Origin: Takakia lepidozioides
Lineage: Eukaryota > Streptophyta > Takakiopsida > Takakiales > Takakiaceae
Direction of reading: 5' to 3'
Assembly (NCBI GenBank): GCA_030704615.1
Contig: CM060733.1
Location: 30,134,001 to 30,194,000 of the forward strand
Length of the DNA stretch: 60,000 nt
The position numbers and the translations under genes are program-made. The notes under the pieces are model-generated. The model did not search any database. It had not been told where the DNA came from and was given only the letters and a program-made list of their open reading frames with translations. This document shows positions 1 through 10,521 of the stretch, one piece after another. How positions within the stretch are numbered: position 1 is the stretch's first letter; the number at the start of each line of letters is the position of its first letter.

Positions 1-1050
1 CTGTTTCGACATTGAATGGCCACTGGACATCAACGGATATCCAGCAGTCCATAGTGTTTAAAAGACACCACTTTAATATTGTCTGTCTCATTCCGGGAGT
101 TTTGGGGTGCAATTCATTACACTGCAAAACAAAGTCTAATACATCAAAATGCATTTGCAAATATCCATATGGTGGATTCCCTTTGCCCCATCAATGATTT
201 CTGGAATCCCGGCGGAGGAGTTTGTGCAGCTCGTTTACGCTCAACGCTGGTGCATGAATAAAGTTATCAATAGTCAAGTTCATCCTCAACCTCTTCAGGT
301 AAATGTAATACAGATGCTTGCACGGTTAGTCTATACCCGCCATAGGGCAAGGTAAATCTATGAACTACATCATCTGGTTATATACTAAATACGGGTATAT
401 GTCTTTCAAATACGCTTAAGGGTAGGTAATATTCAGGTATCATATGTGGCTGGGTCTGGGTATGTACCGTGCTATACCCAGCAAGTATATCAGCGTAAAT
501 CATATACCTACACAAGACTTGGTTTGAACAACACTTGGTTTGAACTTCGCAAATGCAAGAACCGCCTAATACTGATTACTAGTGTTGGGAGGATAGAGGG
601 ATACGTATAGGGTATTAGCACAGTGTATCAAGGCGGGTATGTGGACTCGGACTGGTAGGATACAATATGGACAGTAGTGGGGTTCATAATCTTTAAGTCA
701 TGAGGTGATATTTATGTGAACCGTGGGATGAGGCTTTGATGGTATTGATGTTGATATTGATAAGGCTATTAAGAAAAATATAGGTTTCCATGTATGAATT
801 TGGTGCCTAGGGTGGAGAGGGCTGTTGATGGCATTTAGCATGCCCTACTCTCAAGGTAGATAGTACATATAATATTATAAGCATTATGGCAGCTTTGGGG
901 CACCCATCACTTTTAACACTCACATTGCCCAATATACACCAACACTTTGAAATAATAAAAGTTATTTAGGTAAATAATGATAATGGCCTTTGAGAAAGGG
1001 TTGAAGATTTTTTTGGGGAACCCTAAGTCGGAGTTGATAACAATAGGTTG
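1..1050. other. Gene-free stretch
   Basis: No convincing coding sequence. The DNA is AT-rich and carries many short TATACCC/GGGTATA-like words between about 330 and 680. Short open frames here lack coding character and match nothing I recognise. Confidence 0.6.
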
Positions 1051-1057
1051 TCACCAG

Positions 1058-1370
1058 TGTTGTGCGGGTCTGGGTTTTGACCCCGGGTATCCGGTGGTTA
1101 GCCCGGGCTACCCAGACCTGCACCTGGACTCGTGCTATCACCAAAAACCGGCCAAGACCGAGGATTGTTTCTACAATGAACCCAGAACCGGACCCGCTTG
1201 CTGTGCGGGTCTGGGTTTTGACCCTGGGTACCCGGCGGGTTGGTGTCCGGGCTACCCGGACCTGTGCTATCACCAAAAACCGGCCCCTGACCGGCCCGGT
1301 TCAGGACCTAGCAAGTGGGTCCGGTTATGGGTTCATTTTAGAAACGATCCCGAGGTTGGGTTTTAAAAGC
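1058..1370. repeat. GC-rich duplicated repeat, possibly from an hAT-like MITE
   Basis: The word TGTGCGGGTCTGGGTTTTGA occurs at 1063 and again at 1201. Each copy is followed by a similar run: CCGGGCTACCC, then GCTATCACCAAAAACCGG. The two units form an imperfect direct duplication with a period near 138 bp. The block opens with CAGTGTTG, a common hAT-type terminus. A third, more diverged relative lies at about 2882-3033 (CAGTGTTGCGCGGGTC, then TTATCACCAAATACC). Open frames across it are by-products of the GC-rich repeat. Confidence 0.55.
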
Positions 1371-1483
1371 TTGGGCACGCGGGCTCCACCTTACATGTGG
1401 TAGGTTCTGCAACGTGTGTGGAGGGGACGAGCATAGGCCGCTGGCCCAGCCCTCACCACTCAAGTTAGGCCATTTGGACAACC

Positions 1484-1600
1484 AAGTTGTAGCGGAGTGG
1501 TAATGGCCACATACCACCTCAAAAGTGGTTGTGGGGTCAATCCACGGATTGGTGTCACAAAGTTGTGCCCTTCGGGTCAAGTGACACCATAATTTCATAA
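1484..1600 (+). repeat. tRNA-derived SINE, copy 1
   Basis: A polymerase III A-box-like word, TAGCGGAGTGG, lies at 1490-1500. A B-box-like word, GGGTCAATCC, lies at 1534-1543, one base from the GGTTCAATCC consensus. The sequence around them matches copy 2 at 3755 (CAAGTTGTAGC..AGTGGTAATG...GTGGTTGTGGG.TCAATCCAC...GGTGTCACAAAG). The tail includes CAAGTGACACCATAA. An internal Pol III promoter on a dispersed repeat defines a tRNA-derived SINE. It is not a tRNA gene, because no cloverleaf closes. Confidence 0.6.
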
Positions 1601-2420
1601 TTTCATATCACTCGTAACAATCAAGGGGTCTAGCAACTTCACAAACTTTTGCTCTCATATTCTTAGATGCGTTGGCTCAATCTTCCTTAGTGTTGATGAG
1701 ATTGAGCCACCACATCAACCACTCATAACAAATGTGAGAAATTATATGCCCCACTTATATTAGCTCTTGGGTCCAACGTGCATGGCTGGCAAGCTATCCC
1801 TCTCACCACGAGGGGGTGATTTGACAAAAAATATCTACACTTTGATACAAAACCTTGACTGAACACACATCAACCATACTTTACAAAGTCGACCTCATTG
1901 CCATTAGACTAGGCAAACTGTCGCTCTGTAGGCAGACTCCTATTTGGGGGCCTCTAGTAGAGAGAGAGAGACTATGCAACATGTTCAACATGTGGTAAAA
2001 GGACCTATACACTTGTCAAGGCTTTTGATTCGTACTGTGTTGTGCTAAGTGATGCCCCTTACTCTCACCTTCCTCTTATGTTTTGCCAAAGCAAGAGAGC
2101 CCATAGCGATTTTAGGCTTGTTATATATATATATATATCCAAATATACAAGCCCAGCCTTGAAATGGGGCAGGAAAAGGCTTCTATTTATGCTAATTTCG
2201 GTTGGTGTCGTACTATCTCTATCTATGTTGAGAAAGGTTCCAAGCAAGTCTAGCTGTTTTGTTAATGACTTGGTTTCTTGGGTTAACTTAGCATACCGAT
2301 TGAAGCTTGACTTGGGAGGTGTTGGCCTAAACTTGGATGGAAACACCTTGGAGCCAATCCATGCAAAAATGACAGCATGTCAAGAGTTTGTTTTCATGAA
2401 CTTGCATGAGCGGTTTGACG
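1601..2420. other. Gene-free stretch
   Basis: No feature beyond a short (TA)n run near 2120-2140. A 145-codon open frame at 2042-2479 has no recognisable domain and runs into the GGGCGGTT minisatellite, so I do not call it a gene. Confidence 0.5.
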
Positions 2421-2422
2421 GT

Positions 2423-2757
2423 GGGCGGTTGGGCGGTTGGGCGGTTGGGCGGTTGCTTCAAATTTTAGGAAACTACTAATCTGCGGTTGCGGTTATTAAA
2501 TTTTTTATGGCTACATATAACCTGCGGTTGCGGTTACTTGCAAAAATCTCGAATAACCGGCGGTTTTCATCAAACAACCGTGGGTATTTGGAGGTTCTTT
2601 AAAAGGTTCTTTGCTTGGTTATTTGAATGCGAGACCTCTGCCGGTTCCTAACTGGACCGGTTATTTCATTTTTTGACCTCCGCCGGTCATATATATATAC
2701 AACCGGATGGGTAACCGCCGGGTATTAGAGAGAAATTTAAATAACCGCCCAACATTG
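2423..2757. repeat. GGGCGGTT minisatellite inside a GGCGGTT-rich repeat
   Basis: Four exact head-to-tail copies of the octamer GGGCGGTT fill 2423-2454. Words such as CTGCGGTTGCGGTTA and ACCGGCGGTT recur for the next 300 bp. The far end, at about 2741-2757, reads ATAACCGCCCAACATTG, so the GGGCGGTT word returns in inverse orientation. The block may be a small TIR element whose left end expanded. Confidence 0.45.
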
Positions 2758-2881
2758 GTTTGTACAATATGCCACACATTGATTGTCTACTGTTGGCATA
2801 TTGTTAAAAACAGTCTTATATATTGATGTTTCCAAGAAACCTAGGAGTTACGTCTACCTTTTTAAAGAACTTCGTTGTGTT

Positions 2882-3033
2882 CAGTGTTGCGCGGGTCATG
2901 GGGTCCGGCAGGTCCGGATCACCTGGATTGGCATTATCACCAAATACCTGGACCCGGACCCTTTGTTCATTTCAGAAATAGTGGATCCAAAACACACTAC
3001 TTATACCCATTACCCGCACGCCGGTGACGGGTA
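2882..3033. repeat. Diverged copy of the 1058-1370 repeat
   Basis: It starts CAGTGTTGCGCGGGTC and contains TTATCACCAAATACCTGG and CCGGACCC in the same order as the two units at 1058-1370. It ends near CCCGCACGCCGGTGACGGG. Confidence 0.45.
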
Positions 3034-3189
3034 GGGTCTTTAAGTTTAATAAATGAAAAAAAAATTATTTTTTGTAGGGAAACACTAGGAATATATGTAA
3101 GAACTTAATATACAGGTGCAACCTCTGACACGACGGTACGCAAGTTTTTTACATGTCAAGAGAATGACATGGAATTGAATGGAAAAGAA

Positions 3190-3408
3190 TGTAACTCCGG
3201 CATCGGGTTACATGGTGGGGAGTGTAACTCTACTTGGGGTTACACCAGTGTGTAACTCTACTCAGTGTAACTCACATTTGGTCTCGAAATTTGACTAAGC
3301 CCAAATTTGGCTAAGTATAAAATGGACTATGAGACACAGGGTGACACTACATAAGGTTACACCGTCAAGGGCCTACACTAACTGGAGTTACAGAGACCCA
3401 GGGTTACA
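3190..3408. repeat. Cluster of TGTAAC / GTTACA hexamers
   Basis: Nine occurrences lie in about 220 bp. TGTAAC is at 3190, 3223, 3251 and 3266. Its reverse complement GTTACA is at 3207, 3239, 3356, 3387 and 3403. The first four alternate in orientation. Spaced, mixed-orientation short motifs of this kind resemble transposase-binding subterminal repeats, but no terminal inverted repeat was found, so the host element is unidentified. Confidence 0.5.
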
Positions 3409-3754
3409 TTAGCCACCCCAGCGAGAGTTGAAGCCAGCACCTTTTTGTCTATAGCGCCGTTCTCTTACTAGTGGGCTACTCGCCTTTGCTTGGCAATCCA
3501 ATGTAGCTAATAGAATAGAGCCCACCCCCCAAAAGGGGGCAGTACCCACACAGGGAAGAGGCTCTTATTTAGCTTCTGCTGGCGTCATTTATATATATAT
3601 ATATATAGTTAATAGAGTGTAACTGTCCTGTTTTCGACGAGAAGGGGCTGTACCCATATAGGGGAAGAGGCTCTTATTTACGCTAGCTTACTGCCGTTAT
3701 ATACATATATAATGGTATATCAACCCAAATTGGGCTTAACCGACCATAGTTTCA

Positions 3755-3935
3755 ACCAAGTTGTAGCCCAGTGGTAATGTGCACATACTATCTCGGAAGT
3801 GGTTGTGGGTTCAATCCACCCGTGGTGTCACAAAGGTGTCCACCTTCCTAGCGGAAGGCAATAGCCCTGGGGGGTGAAGTGACAAGTGACTCCATAAGTT
3901 ATGCTTCCTTGGGGAGGCGTCATACTTTTTAACCG
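3755..3935 (+). repeat. tRNA-derived SINE, copy 2
   Basis: A-box TAGCCCAGTGG is at 3764-3774. The exact B-box GGTTCAATCC is at 3808-3817. The spacing is in the range of a tRNA-type Pol III promoter. The body continues through GGTGTCACAAAG, shared with copy 1. The tail carries TATGCTTCCTTGGGGAGGCG, which is also the core of the tandem repeats at 34245-34430. This copy is the better preserved of the two. Confidence 0.65.
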
Positions 3936-6096
3936 ACCATAATTTCGTGCCAGTCGCTTTTTTGAAAATTCTTTACGGCCCCCTTAACCTGCCCAAGTTG
4001 CTAACATGGCAACTGCGGTCAGGTTAGGGTGAGTAAAAGATACCCCATAAAGGAGCGGGCGGAACGCTTCCCCAAACCCCTTGATTGCCCAAACCCCTTG
4101 ATTGCCCGGCAAGGGCACGGCGCAGGTCTGGGCATTCCCAGGCTGCGCCCTACCCTGAAATCGACGGTGATGGAAGCTCGGGCCAACACCATGGACCCAT
4201 AGCAGGGCGGACTGGGAGAATGCAGCGGCTATGGCGGCAGAGCTCGCGGCTTGAGAAAAACTCCCATGAGGGGTGGGCCAAACCTAGGGCGGGGGTTTGA
4301 TAGGGTTGAGGGTGGAGTGGGCCCCCATGAAAGCAGGGCCAGGTAGCCAAAGGAGCTCCCACACCCCCTGCACTTCCGGGCTATGGCTCCAAATATCCTA
4401 GGCCTGCAGGCTATAACATAGGTTTGTCATTGTAGTCTTGGGCAGGAAACCTAAAGATGCAATGTCATTGTCTGATTGGTCCCAGATTTTCTTGGGGACT
4501 TCATATGGATGCCCATGACTCTCAACCAGAGGGATTAGGTATTGAACGGCTGAATGGTTTTGTAGAATTTTAGGAATAGACAATTTGGCCTGCCCAAAGA
4601 AAATGGAACATTTTGACCCCCCAATTTGTCACTACAAAGGGGCCCACTTGAGAAAAGACTGAAAATTTCTGAGAATGTGTGTTATCAGGTATGGAACACC
4701 ATTCTTGAGACTCTAAAAAAGTTTAAAATTTAAACTGCCCAAATACGAGCAAAAAACTGCTTTTCTTTTGAAACCTCTATTTTTGCTTTGTGTTGTTTTT
4801 GTTTTTTGTGTTTTTGGCATCTATTTCTTTAGGGAAGATTTTTTTTGTCCCCACTATACACTTTATATATATTTTTAAAATTTATTTAAAAAGGGAAAGA
4901 CCTGGGAGCGACAGCTATACTGTTCTGCCTAATTGAACATTTTTGGAAAATGTGCCTAAAACTTGGAAGAAGTGCCTAATTGCTCGAAAATGTGAAAAAC
5001 ACAAAAATATCCAAATATGTGGAAAAAATGCCTAAATTGTATTATTTAAAGTCCAAAAAGACAAAAATGCATACAATTTATAATTTCATGTCCACACAAC
5101 TTCCAAATGGCCCTGCATTGATGCAACTACATCTTCATAAGTCTCATCACCTATCTCATGTGAATCTTCTGAATCTGAGAGAATGTTATTTTAAAGAAAA
5201 TTACCTCAACAATAGTTTTTGAGGGAGGTAAAAAACAATTGTTCATTATTATCCAGGGTCGACTGTAATACATGCCTAATGTTTGGGCCTACATAATAAA
5301 AACGAATCTGCTTAATAATATTCCATTTTTATTAATTATTAGGCGCGGAAGTGCCTAATAAACTAGGTCAGTACGGTATTCTTCAGATCTGGCAGACGCA
5401 TTTTGATGAAACTTTTTGTGGTAGGAGCCTGGTGGCGTAGGTGAGAAGTAATTCCAACGGTCAGTTTTACAGACAAAGAGATTCTCCAGATTTTTTTTGT
5501 TTTGTTTTGTTTTTCTTTTTGTCGTGTTTTTCCACGAGTGCTGGAAATGAGTTTTGGCACTTCAAGTTGCCTGACGAGACAACTTTGCTCTGCTTAAAAA
5601 ATTAGGGCAGTTGCCCAATCCTGGCAGCGCACAACACGGGCCTGTTGAGTAATACTAATACTAATTTCATAAAAATTGAAGCATATCAAAAACGCAATGT
5701 GCCCCAAATCCCGTTAAGGATTAATAGAGGATCGTCGGTAAGACATGGGGCTGGCACGTGTGCAGTAAGTTCTCACAGTACTCCTATTGTTTTCCTCGTC
5801 GTCGGTCTCCGCGTCCTCTAGGTATCTCATTTGGCTTCACGTTTGTTTACGGGGTGGCGTGAAGGTCGCACCTTTGGTCGTTGTAGGCTCCGAAGGCGAG
5901 CCGAGAAGGGAGGCTGCGAAGTAGCCCAGCTCCCACACCCCCATGTCTTTTTTGCTTACGTAATTTGGTTTTGGCTTCTTGTGGTGGTTGGGTGACGGAT
6001 GGCATGGCTGGCCAGTTGCAGATGAGACAGCCACCATACAGCCGCCATCGCTAGTAACTTAGGCCCATGTCCTTGGAGAATTATTAGTAATTTTGT
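3936..6096. other. Gene-free stretch
   Basis: No gene found. 4070-4360 is locally GC-rich; 4720-5350 is very AT-rich with T-runs. Open frames of 60-80 codons on both strands have low complexity and no recognisable domain. Confidence 0.5.
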
Positions 6097-6099
6097 TAT

Positions 6100-6642
6100 G
6101 GTATATCTTGAAGGAACATCTCTTAGAATAAAATTCACCACTAAGATCTAGTTTGATGAATCTCGAGGGTCGAGTGTGCCCACATTCGGTGGTATATCTT
6201 GAAGGAACATCTCTTAGAATAAAATTCACCACTAAGATCTAGTTTGATGAATCTCGAGGGTCGAGTGTGCCCACATTCGGTGGTATATCTTGAAGGAACA
6301 TCTCTTAGAATAAAATTCACCACTAAGATCTAGTTTGATGAATCTCGAGGGTCGAGTGTGCCCACATTCGGTGGTATATCTTGAAGGAACATCTCTTAGA
6401 ATAAAATTCACCACTAAGATCTAGTTTGATGAATCTCGAGGGTCGAGTGTGCCCACATTCGGTGGTATATCTTGAAGGAACATCTCTTAGAATAAAATTC
6501 ACCACTAAGATCTAGTTTGGTGAATCTCGAGGGTCGAGTGTGCCCACATTCGGTGGTATATCTTGAAGGAACATCTCTTAGAATAAAATTCACCACTAAG
6601 ATCTAGTTTATTTCTGATGGGTCGAGGGTGCCCACATTCGGT
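6100..6642. repeat. 91-bp tandem satellite, six copies
   Basis: The word GGTATATCTTGAAGGAACAT recurs at 6100, 6191, 6282, 6373, 6464 and 6555, an exact 91-bp period. Copies one to five are almost identical (one GATGAATC to GGTGAATC change near 6519). The sixth diverges after GATCTAGTTT. Each unit contains a short self-complementary CTCGAGGGTCGAG segment. The repeated 60-codon minus-strand frames are a side effect of 91 not being a multiple of three. The uniformity implies recent expansion or homogenisation. Confidence 0.9.
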
Positions 6643-7062
6643 CTGTGGGTGGCTGGATCGCTTCTGGTCAGAAGATGAGACCGTCGGCAGATCTGCAGCT
6701 GCGGCCACCTCTTCAATTCATTTGCAGCGGTACCGACCACCAGATGACCAGCATTTCAACTCGCAATCCTCCACCTCGATGTGAATTGAAAGTCCAAGGG
6801 GAGTCGATAAGTTCCTTGAAGCAACAAAAGAAGCGGTGGGTGTTGTAGTTGAAGCGAGGGGGGCCCGCCCTTGACTTTGTTGCCAATGACATTATGACCC
6901 CGTTCTCACTAATGGATGGTCTCCCTTTCTCGTACGCAACTGGATCAGACTAGGTGTACATGTACACGAGAGTCGTCGTCCATCTTATCCGGAACACCAT
7001 CCCAACTCGGTGGTCCCCTTGAGACCGCGGGCCTTCCTTGCGCGGTTTAAGGGAACGATCTA
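6643..7062. other. Gene-free stretch
   Basis: No gene or repeat recognised between the satellite and the 137-bp duplication. Confidence 0.4.
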
Positions 7063-7338
7063 TCTAACAATATCCACTGTAACAGTAATCTCTAACGGTA
7101 ATCTAAACCTTTTCAATTAGAAGCTAAATTAAAATTGTTGATCAATGGCGTGAATGATGACGATACTTTCAAAGTGAGTCAAAGTGAGTTTTGGTGTCTT
7201 CTAACAATATCCCACTGTAACAGTAATCTCTAACGGTAATCTGAATCTTTTCAACTAGAAGCTAAATTAAAATTGTTTGATCAATGGCGTGAATGATGAC
7301 GATACTTTCAAAGTGAGTCAAAGTGAGTTTTGGTGTCT
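7063..7338. repeat. 137-bp tandem duplication upstream of the transporter gene
   Basis: TCTAACAATATCC...TAACAGTAATCTCTAACGG through GTGAGTTTTGGTGTCTTC occurs twice head to tail, from 7063 and from 7200, with a few substitutions and single-base indels. Each copy ends with a short internal duplication, AAAGTGAGTC AAAGTGAGTT. It lies about 0.7 kb before the transporter start codon. Confidence 0.8.
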
Positions 7339-7857
7339 TCTTCGAAGTGGCAATCGAAGAACAGCTTCAGGCTATTTCGAGACACTAAATCTGTTTTTCA
7401 CAGTTGTTGAGCCAGTTTAACGTCTCTGCAAACCCTTCCAATACCACCTATTTGGTTTTGGAAGTAGTCAAGCGCATGTATCGTGATCCGAACAGTGACC
7501 TGCACATGACGCCCATAGTTCGGACAGCTGACCTGTAGATAGAATTGACCTGACTTCGAATCACACCCATCATACTTTTGCACACCGAAGTAGTATAAAG
7601 CTTCAATTATGCTTGCATCTGGAATCAGATTGGATCCGAGAGGTATATGGATGCTCTTCCACGAAATCTAAACTTCGAGACCATTGACTAACTACTATTT
7701 TAAGGTTCTTACAATCGTAAGAATGATCAGGGAAAGAGCATTTGACTTTGGAGGGGTTTTTACTGATTTCTCAAGAGTAGAATTGAGATTGTGGTGGGTA
7801 AGTCAAATTTCTGGACATGATATCACGAGGGATGTGTCCCTCGAGCTCCAGCGAAAT

Positions 7858-7871
7858 TAAATATATATAGG
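7858..7871 (+). promoter_or_regulatory. Probable TATA box of the transporter gene
   Basis: AAATATATATAGG lies about 160 bp before the ATG at 8019. That position suits transcription starting near 7890-7900 with a 5' leader of about 120 bp. Short upstream ATGs follow in the leader (7881, 7887). Placement is inferred from sequence only. Confidence 0.4.
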
Positions 7872-8018
7872 TGTCTCCTTATGGACTATGCAAGTTGAGT
7901 CCCCAAGCTTCTGTCTCTGTGTGTCATCGTTATTCGGGCCATTCTCGTATGCTTGTAACCATTTGAAGTGGACCGTGATTAGCTGAGATAGTTGGGAGCT
8001 CAGTTCATAGTTGTAAAC

Positions 8019-9333
8019 ATGGCTGAGGGGCGGAAGAATCACACAGCCTATCCAATATCTTCAGAGGAGTCACAGTATGCATACCCTCCGGCCGTTGTAG
8101 CGCCCGCAGTCGCTAACCCTGCGCCATTGGGTCTCATGGGGTTTGGTATCACCACTTTTGTGCTCTCCTGCTACAATACAGGGATCTTTGGCGTAGAGAC
8201 GACCTCACCTCCCAACGTGGTAACAGGCCTTGCTTTATTCTATGGCGGGCTTGCCCAGGGGCTTGCTGGAATGTGGGAATTCAAAGCAGGAAACACTTTC
8301 GGGGCCACAGTTTTCACATCCTACGGAGCTTTCTGGCTCTCCTATGCTGTTATATTAATCCCAGGCTTTGGCGTAAAATCTGGATATCTTAACGACGGCA
8401 AAGCCCTCGGTCCAGCAGTTGCTATCTTTCTGCTGGGATGGACAATATTCACTTTCTTGATGTGGCTGGGCACGCTCCGCTCCACCGTGGGCCTCACCTC
8501 TCTCTTCTTCACTCTGTTTCTCACTTTTGGGCTCCTTACCATGTCCGAATACGAAGCTGCTAATGGCCATAACCTGCACAGGGTAAACGACCCACACTCT
8601 CCCATTCATTACTGTTGCCAATTCTAAAGCTTATTAAAGTCATCCACATTGTTTACCATTGTTCTCACATCGCATTGTTGTCAAAGACGAGCGAACAGAC
8701 TTCCTTTCCAGAAGAGTGGAGAAGAAGGAGAGAGTTGTACATACCAAGACAGTTTCATTTACAGTACATACCCTGAAGTAAATGGACTGTGCTTGGCCAT
8801 CGGCGAATAAATCCTGTCATTAATCTTGTTCGTTCAATCCTTGAAACTACTTCTGGACAGCTAAAATTAGCACATATATGTTGTTAGATAACTATACATT
8901 CATAGCAGTCCGAGAATAGAAATTCTCGAAGAACCTACATTCCATAAGACTGGTATGAATATCTGGTTCAATAAAGATACTGTGAAGCACTCCTGCCTTC
9001 TGTACATATGGTTCAGTTTGGATTCCTGAGGCTAAGAGATTCTGTTTGTCCAGGCATCAGAGAATCTTAAGAATTTAATAATTCGTGCTTGATTTATCTA
9101 GAACTTGTTCCACAAGACAACTAGCAGGGGATTGCCCAGGGGAAAGAAGTCCAAGATCTAAGCAACCTGTAGACTAATCTCCGACCGTCACCTAACAAAT
9201 TTCGTGTGCTGTTTATCAGGCAGCTGGCTACATGGGCGTCCTTACTGCCATTATCGCTTTCTACAACGCCCTTGCAGCACTTTTGACAAAGGAAAACTCC
9301 TATTTTACCCTACCTATAGGAAAGTTGCAGTAG
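8019..9333 (+). CDS. GPR1/FUN34/YaaH (AceTr) family acetate/succinate-type transporter, two exons
   Basis: Exon 1 is 8019-8582 and exon 2 is 9220-9333; the 637-bp intron is bounded by GTAAAC and TTTATCAG and is phase 0. The product is about 225 residues. The family signature NPAPLGLMGF stands at about residues 28-37, and six hydrophobic segments follow, typical of these plasma-membrane or organelle carriers of acetate, succinate or ammonium-linked substrates. FYGGLAQGLAGMWEF is the family's conserved loop and helix; the C-terminal helix AGYMGVLTAIIAFYNALAAL lies in exon 2. I chose the ATG at 8019 (AAACATGG context) because the frame upstream has only non-ATG starts. Length is close to YaaH (188) plus a short N-terminal tail. 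The family is known in bacteria, fungi and green algae. Substrate cannot be read from sequence. Confidence 0.9.
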
Positions 9334-10521
9334 ATTTTAGATAGATCTATATCATTAACTTGATATATCATTGTTGGTACTTGAGTCACTTCCACCTAAC
9401 TAGTCAACCGTCTGTAACCAAACCTCTTCACAAACAGGACGTAGGTTGCAAAGTATATGGTAGATGGTCGTGATCTATAGTGTTTCTTTACTGGTCCGGA
9501 AAACAGTACCGAGCAGAACTTGGAACAATAAGTTAACAAGTGCCGGTCTTCGGCCCATCTTCTTTGATTTCTCTAGAACTTTGCAAGTGTCAATGAGATT
9601 TTGATGAGAAGAACCTTTTGAGAGTGCGTAGCTAGCAGTACTGGAATCAAACAAACACCACCTCGGCTTGCAGATATGCGTGCGTATATATATGATCACA
9701 AGTACTGGGTCATGTATAAATATATTGTTTGTTTGGGCGCTGCTTCCAGGCCGGTCCTGCTATATCATGGGTACGCCATGGTGTAGAATTGAAAATTCTT
9801 TAATATGAACTCGCTCCGTTCAAATCTGCAAGTTTGTTATGCCACGGTAGACCTAGGATCTCTTACAGTCATGAATGTGGTCTGTTTAATGTGATAGTTT
9901 TCAAATTCTATGTATACCGTTGAACCCCAAGTACTGTGCAATGTGTGCAATGTTTTCAGGATTGTCTAAGTTCTAGTACAGTTCTTTTTTCCATGAGCGA
10001 GTATGTGCATATGCGTTGGCAATTGAAATGACCAGATGTACAACAGTTGCCCGGCCTCAACGATTATGAGGATCTGGAAGTTCAGCAAATCATTTGCTTA
10101 AAGCAACTAGTGACTCTCCGAGAAGCTTAATAAGTAGACTTGCCTAAGTTGAAGAAATCATTGAGGGAGGTAGGTAGCTGCAGCTGTAGAGCTACAAGGT
10201 CCATCGGTATACTTGAAATCTTTGGGGACAGCTAGATGAGAGGAAAGTAAGGGTCGCTAGCACTTATATATATATTGTCCATATGTATGAAGATAGCCCA
10301 AAGATCATAATTAGGGATAGGACTGGTACAACGAATAAACAAAGCCATGTTGAGAGGGAGACTAGAGATCCGGTTTAAAATCAAGCTTGCACAATATTAT
10401 GACTGTAGGCAATCCCATCCGACTGGTACAAACTGGGAATGTTCAAGAAACTCAATTTCATTCTAGATCTAATCTTTGAAGATTGCTTGAGCGAGCATCT
10501 TCTCCCTCGGAACTCAACAGT
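9334..10521. other. Gene-free stretch
   Basis: 3' flank of the transporter and spacer to the minus-strand membrane gene. No repeat or coding sequence recognised. Confidence 0.4.

Noticed and set aside
977-1403. Long open frames on both strands in the GC-rich repeat
   Set aside because: Base composition and tandem duplication explain the lack of stops; no domain.
1484-1600. tRNA gene
   Set aside because: A- and B-box words are present, but no acceptor stem or anticodon arm folds; the dispersed copy marks a SINE.
6100-6642. CRISPR-like regular array
   Set aside because: The whole 91-bp unit repeats; there are no unique spacers, and the context is eukaryotic.
6141-6708. Series of near-identical 60-codon minus-strand frames
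   Set aside because: They are frames of the 91-bp satellite shifted by one unit each, not genes.
8342-8621. Minus-strand frames over the transporter exon
   Set aside because: Antisense shadows of a strongly supported coding exon.
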